53,909 bases of DNA from DASQHW01 sp038209365 (GCA_038209365.1 JBBQXS010000033.1:1-53909); one strand, 5' to 3'. Shown: positions 25,530-34,324, counted from the stretch's first letter. Made by a program: numbers and translations. The notes: generated by a model not told the origin, from the sequence alone.

Positions 25530-25570
25530 TTCGGCCCGGCGACCCGGGAGGCTCGCGTAGCGTCTCGCCG

Positions 25571-26410
25571 ATGGGAGATCTGGCGGTCGACACGCGCGTC
25601 GACGGCGGCAATGGGGAGTACATCGCCGCGCTCTCGCGCGACTGGGAGATCTGGGGGCCAAACGGCGGCTACGTCGCCTCCATCGCGCTGCGGGGGGCCG
25701 GCGCGCACGCGCGCTTCGACCGGCCCGCGAGCCTGGTCGGCCACTTTCTCGGCGTGGCGTCGTTCGACGCACCGCTCGAGGTACGCGTCACGACGTTGCG
25801 CGCGGCAAAGCGCGCCGAATCGATGCGGGTGTCGTTGACCCAGGGCGACCAGCCGATCTTCGACGCGCTCGTGTGGGCGGTGGGCGACGTCGCCGGCCTC
25901 GAGCACGACCTCACGACCATGCCGACCAAGCCCGGCCCCGAGGGTCTGCCCACGGTCGCCGAGCGGATCGGCGACGAGTTTGCCGAGAACCCGTACCACC
26001 GATTCTGGTCGAACTTCGACGAACGCGTCCCCGACGAGGACTGGATCGACGACTGGCAGAACCGGCCGCCGGGTGAGCCGGTGCACGGGCACTGGTACCG
26101 GTTCGTGCCCGCGTCGACATTCGACGACCCGTGGGTCGATGCGTGCCGTTCGTTGATCCTCGTCGACACGCTGGGCTGGCCGGCGGCCTGCCAGTTGCAC
26201 CCGCGCAATCCGTTCATGGCGCCGAGCATCGACCTGTCGTGCGCGTTCCATCGTGCACGCGCGCACGAGCCGTGGCTGTACGCCGAGGCGACCGCCGAGA
26301 GCGCGGCGAACGGCCTCATCGGATGCGCGAGCCGGGTATGGGCGCGCGACGGCACGTTGCTCGCGGTGGGCGCGAGCCAGCTCCTGTGCCGCCCGATGCC
26401 GAACCCGTAG
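25571..26410 (+). CDS. Acyl-CoA thioesterase family protein (TesB-like double hotdog)
   Basis: 279 aa from the ATG at 25571. LSRDWEIWGPNGGYVASIALRG is the first hotdog helix of actinobacterial TesB-like thioesterases. VGHFLGVASFDAPLEVRV follows, and the second hotdog ends with RVWARDGTLLAVGASQLLC. It would release CoA from acyl-CoA. The gene is 41 bases after the CMD gene in the same direction. Confidence 0.8.
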   Translation: MGDLAVDTRVDGGNGEYIAALSRDWEIWGPNGGYVASIALRGAGAHARFDRPASLVGHFLGVASFDAPLEVRVTTLRAAKRAESMRVSLTQGDQPIFDALVWAVGDVAGLEHDLTTMPTKPGPEGLPTVAERIGDEFAENPYHRFWSNFDERVPDEDWIDDWQNRPPGEPVHGHWYRFVPASTFDDPWVDACRSLILVDTLGWPAACQLHPRNPFMAPSIDLSCAFHRARAHEPWLYAEATAESAANGLIGCASRVWARDGTLLAVGASQLLCRPMPNP

Positions 26411-26422
26411 TCTCCGGGGCCG

Positions 26423-27067
26423 ATGGAAGATCGCCGCACGGCCGGGCTCTACCTCGAGATGACCGACCGGCCGCTCGACGCGTACGCGCGCGACCGCGTT
26501 CCCGAAGTGCTGGCGATGCCGGGCGTGGAACGCGCGACATGGTGGCGGAACCTCGTACGCAACCGCGACGACCTCCCCCGCGTCCTCCCCGAGTTCGATC
26601 ACCTCGGCGTGTACGAGGTCGATGGCACCTTCCGGGCGCCGGCCGCGCCACCCGGGATCGGCAACCACCACTTCGTGCGCACGCCGCGCCCCGGCCAAGG
26701 AGTGCTCACCGGACGTCCGACGATCGACCTCTCCCTCGTCCTCATCTCTCCGCATGAGCCGGATCGCGCGCAGGAGCTGCGCGACTGGGCCGACTTCGTG
26801 CACATCCGCCACATCGCGGAGGTCGGCGTCCCCGGATACTGCATGATCACCCCGTACGAGAACGCCGGCGGGGGAGATCCGCGGTACATGCACTTCTACG
26901 AGATGGACACCGACGACCCGGAACGCGCGTTCAAGGCGATGACGCCGCTGGTGATGCGGCGCATCGGCGACCAGAAGACCGATGCGTTCAAGCGATGGGC
27001 ATGGGGCCCGAGCCTGCGCATCATGTACGTCAACTCGTTCGCGCGTGAGGGTGCGCGATCGCGGTGA
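26423..27067 (+). CDS. Conserved protein of unknown function
   Basis: 214 aa and not recognised as a named family. Two similar halves, beginning GLYLEMTDRPL and LSLVLISPHEPD, each look like a ferredoxin-like alpha/beta unit; AEVGVPGYCMITPYENA and MHFYEMDTDDPERAF suggest a dimeric barrel related to EthD or monooxygenase-like folds. That is inference from pattern only. It lies 12 bases after the thioesterase and overlaps the nitroreductase start (GTGA), so it belongs to this operon. Confidence 0.7.
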   Translation: MEDRRTAGLYLEMTDRPLDAYARDRVPEVLAMPGVERATWWRNLVRNRDDLPRVLPEFDHLGVYEVDGTFRAPAAPPGIGNHHFVRTPRPGQGVLTGRPTIDLSLVLISPHEPDRAQELRDWADFVHIRHIAEVGVPGYCMITPYENAGGGDPRYMHFYEMDTDDPERAFKAMTPLVMRRIGDQKTDAFKRWAWGPSLRIMYVNSFAREGARSR

Positions 27068-27660
27068 GCGACTTCTTCGACGTGGTTCGCCGCCAGCGCG
27101 CGTCCCGCATCTTCGCGGACGTACCGGTGACCGACGACGAGATCGCGAGCATGCTCGCCGCCGCCACGTACGCGCCCAGCGCGGAGAACAAGCAGCCGTG
27201 GGAGTTCGTCGTCGTGCGCGACGCGCGCTCCCGCGAGCGCATCGGCGAGCTGACCACGCGGGCGTGGGAGGAGGGCGGCCGCGCGATCTCCCGGCAACGT
27301 CTCAGCCCCTCACTGCTCGCCGATGTCGACCGGGGCGCGATGGGAGGCATCGCGACCGCGCCCGTGCAGATCGTCGTGTGCGCCGACACCCGGCGCGGGC
27401 TCGAAGCGACCGTGGGATCGTCGATCTTCCCGGCGGTACAGAACCTGCTGCTCGCCGCGACCGCGCTCGGTCTCGGGAGCGCGCTCACGACGATCGCGAC
27501 CGGCTACCGCGCCGAGCTCCAGGCGTTGCTCGACCTGCCGGCGCACGTCTGGCCGGTCGCGGTCGTGCCGATCGGACGACCCGCTCGCGTGCTCGGGCCC
27601 CCGCGCCGAGATCCGTTCGCGGCCCACACCCACCGGGAGCGCTACGGCTCCGGTTGGTGA
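27064..27660 (+). CDS. Nitroreductase-family flavoprotein
   Basis: 198 aa. Near the N-terminus RRQRASRIFADVPVTDDEI and YAPSAENKQPWEFVVV form the FMN-binding region. LGLGSALTTIATGY lies in the C-terminal half. It would reduce nitro, quinone or enone groups with NAD(P)H, or act as a flavin-dependent dehydrogenase. It is the last gene of the operon and overlaps the converging universal stress gene by 19 bp. Confidence 0.87.
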   Translation: MSDFFDVVRRQRASRIFADVPVTDDEIASMLAAATYAPSAENKQPWEFVVVRDARSRERIGELTTRAWEEGGRAISRQRLSPSLLADVDRGAMGGIATAPVQIVVCADTRRGLEATVGSSIFPAVQNLLLAATALGLGSALTTIATGYRAELQALLDLPAHVWPVAVVPIGRPARVLGPPRRDPFAAHTHRERYGSGW

Positions 27661-28097
27661 TGCGCCTCCCGGACGACGAGGACGGGACACGGGGCGTGAC
27701 GCACGACGTGCTCGCTCTCGGAACCGAGGAACAAGCGCCCGAGCCCGGTCCGGCCGTGCGAGCCGACGACGATGACGTCGACGCCGAGCTCCTCGGCCAC
27801 GCGGCAGATCGTCCTCGCCACATCACCGACCTCGATCCGCTTGTCGACACGTGCGGTGGTGAGTGCGGCCGCCGTCCGTTCGAGCTCCTCGCGAGCCTCC
27901 GCGAGCTCCGCGTCCCACATCCGCTCCATCTCTTCGGGCGTGTAGACCGAGCCCTCGAACCCGCCGGCGTCGTCGCCCGGTACCTCGGTCACGACGGTGA
28001 GCAGGGTCACCTGGTCGGCGCTGCGCAGCAGCTCGGCGGCGCGCCGGGCCGCACGGAGCGATTGGTCGGAGCCGTCGGTTGCCACGAGCGCGTGCAC
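27642..28097 (-). CDS. Universal stress protein (UspA family)
   Basis: 151 aa from a GTG at 28097. MHALVATDGSDQS, VDVIVVGSHGRTGLGRLFLG and HVVRHAPCPVLVV show the ATP-binding form of the fold, G-x2-G-x9-G-S/T. It is probably a stress-related nucleotide-binding protein in the cytoplasm. It lies nine bases downstream of the Gfo/Idh gene on the same strand. Confidence 0.9.
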   Translation of the reverse strand: MHALVATDGSDQSLRAARRAAELLRSADQVTLLTVVTEVPGDDAGGFEGSVYTPEEMERMWDAELAEAREELERTAAALTTARVDKRIEVGDVARTICRVAEELGVDVIVVGSHGRTGLGRLFLGSESEHVVRHAPCPVLVVREAHHQPEP

Positions 28098-28106
28098 GGT
28101 GTCGTT

Positions 28107-29174
28107 CTACCTCGTGACGGCGGTCACCGCGCCGCCGGCCGCGTGTGATGCCCGGATCGCATCGAGCACGCATATCCCGGCGAGGCCGTCGGCGAAGGTG
28201 GGTACCGGCACCGATGCACCTTCGGTGGCCCCCTCCACGCCGCCGCGAAGCGCCTCGCACAGGCGCGTGTACGGTCCGAGCTCCAGGTGCGTGAACCGTT
28301 CCCGAGGATCCCCGACGGATGCGACGGACGGCGGCAGGGCCAGGTCGTCGGGTACGCCGAGGACCCGCCGCCCTTCGTGGTCCGAGAGCCACACCGTCGT
28401 GCCCGCGACCTCGATCGTGCCCGCGCGGCCGGCGACGATCACACAGCCGGCGACACCGGGCGTCCACGACGCGGCGGTCTGCTGGAGGACCCCGTGCGCG
28501 CCGTTGACCATCCTCACGTGCACGACGAAGGAATCCTCGGCACCGCCGGCCCGTGCGCCCACGGTCGGTAACGCGGCCGAGACCGCGTCGATCTCACCGA
28601 GCCAGGTTCGCACCTGGTCGACGACGTGCGAGCCCGACGCGCCGAGCCACCCGCCACCCCGCTCGGCGTCGAACCACCACCGTGGGACGTTCGTGGCGGA
28701 CGGGTCGGCGACCAACGGCACGTATTGCACGAGTGAGAACAGACGAGGTTCACCGATCAGCCCGTCGCGAAGGGCGCGCCCTACGACGGCGCGATCGGTT
28801 GCCCATCGGAACTCGTGGCCGACAAGGTGCGTCACGCCGGCACGCGTCGCGGCGTCGAGCATCTGCGCGGCTTCGTGCCGGTCGCGTGCGAACGGCTTCT
28901 CACAGATGACGTGCATTCCAGCTTCGCACGCCTCGATCGCCAGCGACGCGTGGGTGTCGGGCGGCGTTGCGATCGTGACGGCGTCGACCTCCGGCAAGGC
29001 GAGCGCCTCGGTGAGTGTCGCGCAGGCGTTCGGCACCGCCATCCGCCGCGCCCGCCGCTCGGTGCGTTCGGCATCACGGCCGACGAGCGCGACCACGTCG
29101 AACCCCGCGTTGCGCAACGCGGGCACGTGCACGCGGGCACCAAAGCCGGTCCCGACGACGACCGCACCGGGCAC
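28107..29174 (-). CDS. Gfo/Idh/MocA-family NAD(P)-dependent oxidoreductase
   Basis: 355 aa from a GTG at 29174, directly behind the previous gene's stop (TGAGTG). The Rossmann start reads AVVVGTGFGARVHVPAL. CEKPFARD holds the conserved Lys-Pro, and GGGWLGASGSHVVDQVR the conserved helix of the substrate domain. It would oxidise or reduce a sugar or cyclitol-like hydroxyl. It clusters with a D-2-hydroxyacid dehydrogenase and the UGSC genes. Confidence 0.88.
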   Translation of the reverse strand: MPGAVVVGTGFGARVHVPALRNAGFDVVALVGRDAERTERRARRMAVPNACATLTEALALPEVDAVTIATPPDTHASLAIEACEAGMHVICEKPFARDRHEAAQMLDAATRAGVTHLVGHEFRWATDRAVVGRALRDGLIGEPRLFSLVQYVPLVADPSATNVPRWWFDAERGGGWLGASGSHVVDQVRTWLGEIDAVSAALPTVGARAGGAEDSFVVHVRMVNGAHGVLQQTAASWTPGVAGCVIVAGRAGTIEVAGTTVWLSDHEGRRVLGVPDDLALPPSVASVGDPRERFTHLELGPYTRLCEALRGGVEGATEGASVPVPTFADGLAGICVLDAIRASHAAGGAVTAVTR

Positions 29175-30116
29175 TCAATACCCCTCGGCGGCGTCAACGA
29201 CGTGGCGCAGCATCTCACCGCGTTGGTACCGGCCGATGTTCTCCACGAGGATCTCGACGGCGGTCTCCAGCAGCTGCGGGGTGTACCAGGAGACATGCGC
29301 GGTCAGCAGCACACGGGGATGCGTGTAGAGCCAGTGACCGGGCGGCAACGGTTCCGGGTCGACGGTGTCGAGCGAGGCCATCGCGACCGTGCCGTCGTCG
29401 AGCGCGACCCGCAACGCCTCTTGGTCGATGAGCGAGCCACGCGCGATGTTGACGATGTGGACGCCCTTGCGCATGCGCGCGAACGCGCCCGCGTCGATGA
29501 GATGACGCGTGCGCGCGGTCGCAGGCGCGGCGAGCACCACGTGGTCGGCATCCGGGAGCAGCGCGTCGAGCGAACGGACGAGCTCCACACCGTCGATCGG
29601 GCTCGGCGCGTCGGTGCGGCGCACGGCACGCACACGCATCCCGAACGCGAGCGCGCGTGTCGCGATCGCGGTCCCGATACCGCCGAGGCCGACGAGCGCG
29701 AGCGTCGCACCCTCGACGCGATCCAGGGTCGGAATCGGGAAGTTCCAGTACCGGGGGGGCTCGCGGAGGTTCGTCTCCTGCAGGCGCTTCGCATGGGTGA
29801 GGATCGCGGCCATCACCCATTCGGAGATCGGCACCGCGCTGGCGCCGCGTGCGCAGGTCACGACCCGACCGTCGAAGATCTCCTTCGGCACACGATCGAC
29901 ACCGGTACCGGAGAGCTGCACCCACCGCACTCCCGCGGCATCGATCCACCGGATGATGTCGTCCCACCCGAGATATCCGCCGAAGAACGCGTCCGCTCGC
30001 AGGTCGGGCGGTGGCGGCTCGCCGGCCTTGAACTCGACGAGTTCGACGTCGGGAAAGGCATCACGAACGAGGTCGGCCTGCGCCGACATGACTCCCAGCT
30101 GGGCAATGATCCGCAC
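29175..30116 (-). CDS. D-2-hydroxyacid dehydrogenase
   Basis: 313 aa. The NAD loop LALVGLGGIGTAIA sits in the middle. The catalytic Arg lies in NIARGSLIDQEAL, the acidic residue in LDTVDPEPLPPGH and the His in LLTAHVSWY, the family triad. It interconverts a 2-hydroxy acid and a 2-oxo acid. It lies four bases after the UGSC partner gene, in the same leftward operon. Confidence 0.88.
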   Translation of the reverse strand: MRIIAQLGVMSAQADLVRDAFPDVELVEFKAGEPPPPDLRADAFFGGYLGWDDIIRWIDAAGVRWVQLSGTGVDRVPKEIFDGRVVTCARGASAVPISEWVMAAILTHAKRLQETNLREPPRYWNFPIPTLDRVEGATLALVGLGGIGTAIATRALAFGMRVRAVRRTDAPSPIDGVELVRSLDALLPDADHVVLAAPATARTRHLIDAGAFARMRKGVHIVNIARGSLIDQEALRVALDDGTVAMASLDTVDPEPLPPGHWLYTHPRVLLTAHVSWYTPQLLETAVEILVENIGRYQRGEMLRHVVDAAEGY

Positions 30117-30120
30117 GACG

Positions 30121-31284
30121 TCAGAAGCTACGTGTCACTGCCCGGGTCGGACCAAAGCTGTGCAGCGCCAATGCATGGAGGTTGCCGAGCCCACCGTTCA
30201 CGAGCACCAACATGTGCTCGGGGGACGCGACGAGATGCACGTCGCCGCGCTCGTCGATACGGCCGTTCTCCTCGGCGCGGCGCCGGTGCGGCTCCGGCCA
30301 CCAGGAGATCGGGAGCTTGGCGTGCTCGAAGAGCTGTTCCTGCACGTCGGCGATATCGGGATACGCCCGCGCGATCAGCTCGGCCCACGGCGGCGCGATC
30401 GCCACCATGATCTCGGCACCGTGATGACTCCCGATGAACGCGTTGGTGCCCACGAACGCGAGGGATTTGCCGATGATCTCGAGGAGGTCGGCACCGTTGT
30501 CAGCGATGATGTCGGCGATGTCGATGGTTCCTGTCGCACCGTGCACGGTGACCGCATCGGTGTCGGGCGCACTCCCCCGTCGTACCGACAGCGGTGCCCA
30601 CGGCGAGCGCTCCTCCCACTCCCCCACGCAGATCCCGCTCACCCGGCCCGGCTGACCGAACACGCTCTTCGAGTTCAGGCCGACCTTCTGCCCCCCGACG
30701 TTGCGCATGATCAATCGCGACGCGCGGCCGATCGACGCGCCGGTACCGGCCTCGCCGCCGAAGCATCCTGGTCCCATCGGGAGCTTCAGACGATGACGTA
30801 CCGGGCCGTTCACGATCATGGCCGGCACGACGCAGCACGTCGTCGTGTTGAGCGCGAACAGGTTGAACAGCGGGTCGGCCATTGCCTCGATCGCCGCGAC
30901 CAACAATGGCATCCCGTCCGCGGGCGCACCGGCCATCACCGCGTTCACCGCAACCTTCTCGATGGAGGCGCGTCCGTTGCGCGGCGGGATCGCGGCGACC
31001 ACCTCGTCGGGGAACCGTCCGGACCCCGCGACGAACGCCCGCACGCGTTCCTCGGTCGGCGGGATCAAGGGCAGACCGTCACCCCATCCCGCGTCGGTCG
31101 CGAGCTTCATGAACTCGACCGGATCGTCATCGACCTCGACGCGCTCGCTCACCAACCAGTCAAGGGTGCATCCCTCGGGCCCACATGCTTCTGGGTCGCG
31201 CTCGCTTCGCTTCTTCGCTTCGCTCACCGCCGCGTGCGAACCTCGGGGCACTGCCGAGGCATCGTCCTGCGGCTCTTCGGTCAC
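30121..31284 (-). CDS. Conserved partner protein encoded beside the UGSC selenoprotein
   Basis: 387 aa from a GTG at 31284, ten bases after the selenoprotein stop and inside its Shine-Dalgarno spacing (GAGGATAGGACC). I do not know a named family. Notable segments are DAGWGDGLPLIPPTEERV, AVMAGAPADGMPLLVAAIEAM, a Cys pair in TTTCCVVPAMIVNGPV, GPGCFGGEAGTGASIGRA and SHHGAEIMVAIAPPWAEL. The many glycines and Cys residues suggest an enzyme. There is no signal or membrane segment. Tight coupling to the UGSC gene suggests a two-component enzyme, which is inference. Confidence 0.75.
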   Translation of the reverse strand: MTEEPQDDASAVPRGSHAAVSEAKKRSERDPEACGPEGCTLDWLVSERVEVDDDPVEFMKLATDAGWGDGLPLIPPTEERVRAFVAGSGRFPDEVVAAIPPRNGRASIEKVAVNAVMAGAPADGMPLLVAAIEAMADPLFNLFALNTTTCCVVPAMIVNGPVRHRLKLPMGPGCFGGEAGTGASIGRASRLIMRNVGGQKVGLNSKSVFGQPGRVSGICVGEWEERSPWAPLSVRRGSAPDTDAVTVHGATGTIDIADIIADNGADLLEIIGKSLAFVGTNAFIGSHHGAEIMVAIAPPWAELIARAYPDIADVQEQLFEHAKLPISWWPEPHRRRAEENGRIDERGDVHLVASPEHMLVLVNGGLGNLHALALHSFGPTRAVTRSF

Positions 31285-31294
31285 GGTCCTATCC

Positions 31295-31834
31295 TCACAC
31301 GACTGCGCCGAGCGCCTGCAACACCAGGGGCCAGTGCTCGCGTGCGATCGCCCGCACCTCGTTCTCCGGCAGCGATTCGAGCGGGTACGGGAGCACGAGC
31401 ACGCGCAATCCCGGACGTCCCGCGTTTGCGGCCATCGTCTGCGCCAGTACCTCGAACTCCGCTGTCACGACGGCGACCGCCGTCTTCCCCCCGCCGGCGA
31501 CGGCGACCGTGTCGTGCACCGTCCAGGAGGTACAGCTGCCTCAATTGCCGAGGCCGACGAGCGCGGCGTCGACATCGGCGGCGAACACCCCGAGCTGCGC
31601 GAAGGTGTCGCCGCCGTCGACCCCGATCCGGTTGCCGGCTTCCCAGCGCCGCACGCGTGCACCGGCGGTACGAAAGTGCGGCTCCCACTCGTCGAGCACC
31701 CACAGCCATGAACGCCACGCGCGATCGAATCGCAGCCCGATGGTCTTGCCGCGCAGGGTGCCGGCGTCCGGTCCGGGATCCGGGTCGGTCGCCGGCGGCG
31801 CGGCAGTGGGATCGAGAACTCGAACCCTGCTCAT
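31295..31834 (-). CDS. UGSC-family selenoprotein with in-frame UGA at codon 98
   Basis: Start ATG at 31834 with GGAGGTG upstream; stop TGA at 31295-31297. The frame is interrupted only by TGA at 31541-31543, followed by codons for Gly-Ser-Cys. Read as selenocysteine this gives Sec98-Gly-Ser-Cys, the motif naming the UGSC (seleno)protein family, in a 179-aa product. Both sides are conserved-looking: KTIGLRFDRAWRSW before, and VAVAGGGKTAVAVV, then LPYPLESLPENEVRAIA after. A hairpin follows the UGA. The Sec/Cys pair could form a selenylsulfide, so redox or thiol chemistry is likely; the reaction is unknown. A conventional gene call would split it in two. Confidence 0.88.
31515..31534 (-). promoter_or_regulatory. 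SECIS-like hairpin downstream of the UGA
   Basis: In the mRNA, UGUACC (31534-31529) pairs with GGUGCA (31520-31515) around the loop UCCUGGAC, with one G-U pair. The stem begins six bases after the UGA (through GGCAGC). Bacterial SECIS elements are hairpins within coding sequence just after the UGA, with the loop about 15-25 bases on and often a GG in it. Shape and place fit; SelB binding is untested. Confidence 0.5.
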
Positions 31835-31865
31835 CTGCACCTCCGTGATCGGAAGGGAGCGTAAT

Positions 31866-32753
31866 GTGTGCCACCAGATGCAGTCGGTGGTGGTGGGTAC
31901 CGGCATCCCGTTCGCCGAGGGGCCGGTGTGGTGTCCGGACGGATCCGTGGTTGCGACGAGTGTCGCGGCCGGCGCGCTGTACCGCGTGTGGACCCGGCAG
32001 CAGGAGACCGACCGCGTCGCCGTGACCGGCGGCGGTGCGAACGGCGCGGCCCTGGGCGCCGACGGCTCGATCCTGGTGACCCAGAACGGCGGCATCGACT
32101 TCTCACGCCTGCCCGGCGTGTTCGCGACGCTGCCCGCGTGTGTCCCTGCGACGCCCGGCCTCCAGCTCGCCGACCGGCACGGCAACGTGACCTACCTCGC
32201 CGACGAAGGACTGCACGGGCCGAACGACCTCGCGGTGGCGCAGGACGGCGAGGTGTACTTCACCGATCCCGGTCACTACCCGCCGCCCGCCGAGGAGGTC
32301 GGACGCGTGTTGATCTATGGACGCGACGATTGCGTGCGGACGTTCGCATCCGGTTTCTTCTACTGCAACGGCATCGCATTCGACCGCGACGGCACCGTCG
32401 TGGTGGTCGAACGGCGGGGACTGATGCGTGTGCACGACGATGGCGAGCGTGAATGGGTGATCGAAACGCTCGGCCGGGGCGGCGGTGACGGCTTCTGCCT
32501 CGACGCCGACGGTCGCTACTACGTGGCATCGACGATCGAGCACGGGATTCGCGTCGTCGACCCCGACGGCACGATCGCGGACTTCCTCGAGATCGACGGC
32601 AAGGGCGTCACCACGAATTGCTGTTTCGGCGGCGACGACCTCCGCACCCTCTTCGTCACCGACGCGATGCCGGGGAACCTCGTCGCGTTCGAGCAGATGC
32701 CCACCCCGGGTCTCCCGCTGCCGGCCTGGGTACCCCCGGACGCAACGCGGTGA
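31866..32753 (+). CDS. SMP-30 / gluconolactonase-like protein
   Basis: A GTG at 31866 lies six bases after GGAAGGGAG; ATG at 31878 is the alternative start. The 295 aa form a six-bladed beta-propeller pattern. FAEGPVWCPDGSVVATS holds the first metal-binding Glu, GLHGPNDLAV the Asn and FFYCNGIAFDRDG the next ligands. The family hydrolyses sugar or other lactones using Ca or Zn. It is divergent from the UGSC gene with only 31 bases between start codons, so the two are probably co-regulated. Confidence 0.83.
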   Translation: MCHQMQSVVVGTGIPFAEGPVWCPDGSVVATSVAAGALYRVWTRQQETDRVAVTGGGANGAALGADGSILVTQNGGIDFSRLPGVFATLPACVPATPGLQLADRHGNVTYLADEGLHGPNDLAVAQDGEVYFTDPGHYPPPAEEVGRVLIYGRDDCVRTFASGFFYCNGIAFDRDGTVVVVERRGLMRVHDDGEREWVIETLGRGGGDGFCLDADGRYYVASTIEHGIRVVDPDGTIADFLEIDGKGVTTNCCFGGDDLRTLFVTDAMPGNLVAFEQMPTPGLPLPAWVPPDATR

Positions 32754-32769
32754 CCCGCGCGCTTCGGAG

Positions 32770-33414
32770 CTACCGCTCGGTTGCCGTCGCGTGCAGCCGC
32801 GCCGCGAGGTCACACGCCCAGGCCTCGGGGTCTTCCAACGGCCAGCCTCGCTCGGGCAGATCGAAGTACTCGACGCTGAGCTTGCCGCGGTAGCCCAGCG
32901 CGTCGAGCCGGCCGAAGACCGCACCGAAGTCGACGACACCCGACGGATCGTCGGCGTGGAGCTGGGTGTGGCCGGGTTTCCCCTGCCGCAGCTGGAGGTG
33001 ATCCGCGAACTCGAGCAGCTCGCATGGATCGCCGCCCCAACACGCGACATGTCCGGTGTCGACCAGCAGCCGGAGGGTCGGGACCTCCGCACGGAACGCC
33101 AGCACGCTCTCCAAGGAGTTCACGATCGCGCCGGTCCAGGGCTCCAACAGCGCGTGCGGGGCGGCGCGCCACCAACGCACGGCTCGCTCCCACGCGCCGT
33201 CGAGCTCGGCGCTCGGCGCCGGTGTGGAGCACCACGTGTCGACCGGCTTCGGGTACGCCGTCGGGCATCCGATCGGCAGCGCGAGGGTGGCCGGGTCGAC
33301 ATCTATCAATGGATCGATGTGCGCGAACCCGTGCGCTCTGGCAGCTCGCGCTCGCTCGGGCACGTCCCCGCGTCCCCGATAGACGACGTCGACGACCCCG
33401 AGCGGCCAGCGCAT
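32770..33414 (-). CDS. TIM-barrel sugar-phosphate isomerase/epimerase-like protein
   Basis: 214 aa from the ATG at 33414 (a TTG three codons earlier is possible). The order LLEPWTGAI, LLVDTGHVACWGGD, HTQLHADDP and LSVEYFDLPERGW supplies the Glu, Asp-His, His and Glu metal ligands expected of xylose-isomerase-like barrels. At 214 aa it is shorter than usual (about 270), lacking some N-terminal strands. It is the third gene of the MaoC-SDR operon. Confidence 0.72.
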   Translation of the reverse strand: MRWPLGVVDVVYRGRGDVPERARAARAHGFAHIDPLIDVDPATLALPIGCPTAYPKPVDTWCSTPAPSAELDGAWERAVRWWRAAPHALLEPWTGAIVNSLESVLAFRAEVPTLRLLVDTGHVACWGGDPCELLEFADHLQLRQGKPGHTQLHADDPSGVVDFGAVFGRLDALGYRGKLSVEYFDLPERGWPLEDPEAWACDLAARLHATATER

Positions 33415-33433
33415 CCTGATCAAGGAGGCGGGC

Positions 33434-34324
33434 TCACTTCTTCATCGACTGCGGCATCACCATGCCGACCTGCTGGAGGTGCTGGCCGAGACCGTTGTCG
33501 AAGCGCTCGGCGACGTCTGCTGCCGTCCAGCCGCCGTCCTTCCACATCCATGCGATCTGCTTCGGATGCTGGAACAACGTGTACGCGTATTCGGTACGTC
33601 CGAGGATCTGGCCGTTCACATGCGCGGCTGCTTCCGACGAGAGGTACGCGACCAGTGGCGCGTTCAGCGCCGGGTTCTCCTCGGGCGGGGGTGCCTTGCC
33701 CGACCGCTCGTAGAGCCCGGCCGTCATGCGTGTCGCACCGGCCGGGGCCACTGCGTTGACCGTGATGCCGTAGCGACCGAGCTCCATCGACCACACGAAC
33801 GTCATGCCCATGATCCCGGCCTTGGCCGCCCCGTAGTTCGTCTGGCCGAAGTTGCCGCGCAGGCCTGCCGACGACGTGATGTTGACGATCCGCCCGTACC
33901 CCTTGTCCTTCATCACCTCGGCCGCGTGGCGTGTGCAGTTGAACGTTCCCTTCAAGTGCACGGCAATGACCGCATCGAAGTCGGACTCGTCCATCTTGAC
34001 GAGCGTCTTGTCGCGCACGATTCCCGCGTTGTTGACGAGGATGTCGATCGTGCCGAACGCGTCGACGGCAGCATGCACGATGCGCCGGGCACCGTCGAAG
34101 TCGGTGACCGAGTCGTAGTTCGGCACACCCGACGAACCGAGCGCCTCGATCTCCTTGCACACCTCCGCGGCGGGGTCATCCTCGGTTCCTTGCCCGTCGA
34201 GTGACACGCCGACGTCGTTCACGACCACGCGGGCACCCTCGCGTGCGAAGCAGAGCGCGAACTCGCGGCCGATGCCCCTTCCGGATCCTGTGACGACCGC
34301 GACCCGCCCGTCGAGCACACCCAT
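33434..34324 (-). CDS. SDR-family dehydrogenase, 3-hydroxyacyl-CoA dehydrogenase-like
   Basis: 296 aa. The cofactor loop TGSGRGIG is at 12-19 and NNAG at 98-101. The catalytic Ser lies in NITSSAG and the Tyr-Lys in Y164-x3-K168. The C-terminus is longer than in FabG and resembles the dehydrogenase part of multifunctional beta-oxidation proteins (HSD17B4 type). Its start follows the MaoC stop directly. Together the pair would hydrate an enoyl-CoA and oxidise the resulting hydroxyacyl-CoA. Confidence 0.87.
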   Translation of the reverse strand: MGVLDGRVAVVTGSGRGIGREFALCFAREGARVVVNDVGVSLDGQGTEDDPAAEVCKEIEALGSSGVPNYDSVTDFDGARRIVHAAVDAFGTIDILVNNAGIVRDKTLVKMDESDFDAVIAVHLKGTFNCTRHAAEVMKDKGYGRIVNITSSAGLRGNFGQTNYGAAKAGIMGMTFVWSMELGRYGITVNAVAPAGATRMTAGLYERSGKAPPPEENPALNAPLVAYLSSEAAAHVNGQILGRTEYAYTLFQHPKQIAWMWKDGGWTAADVAERFDNGLGQHLQQVGMVMPQSMKK

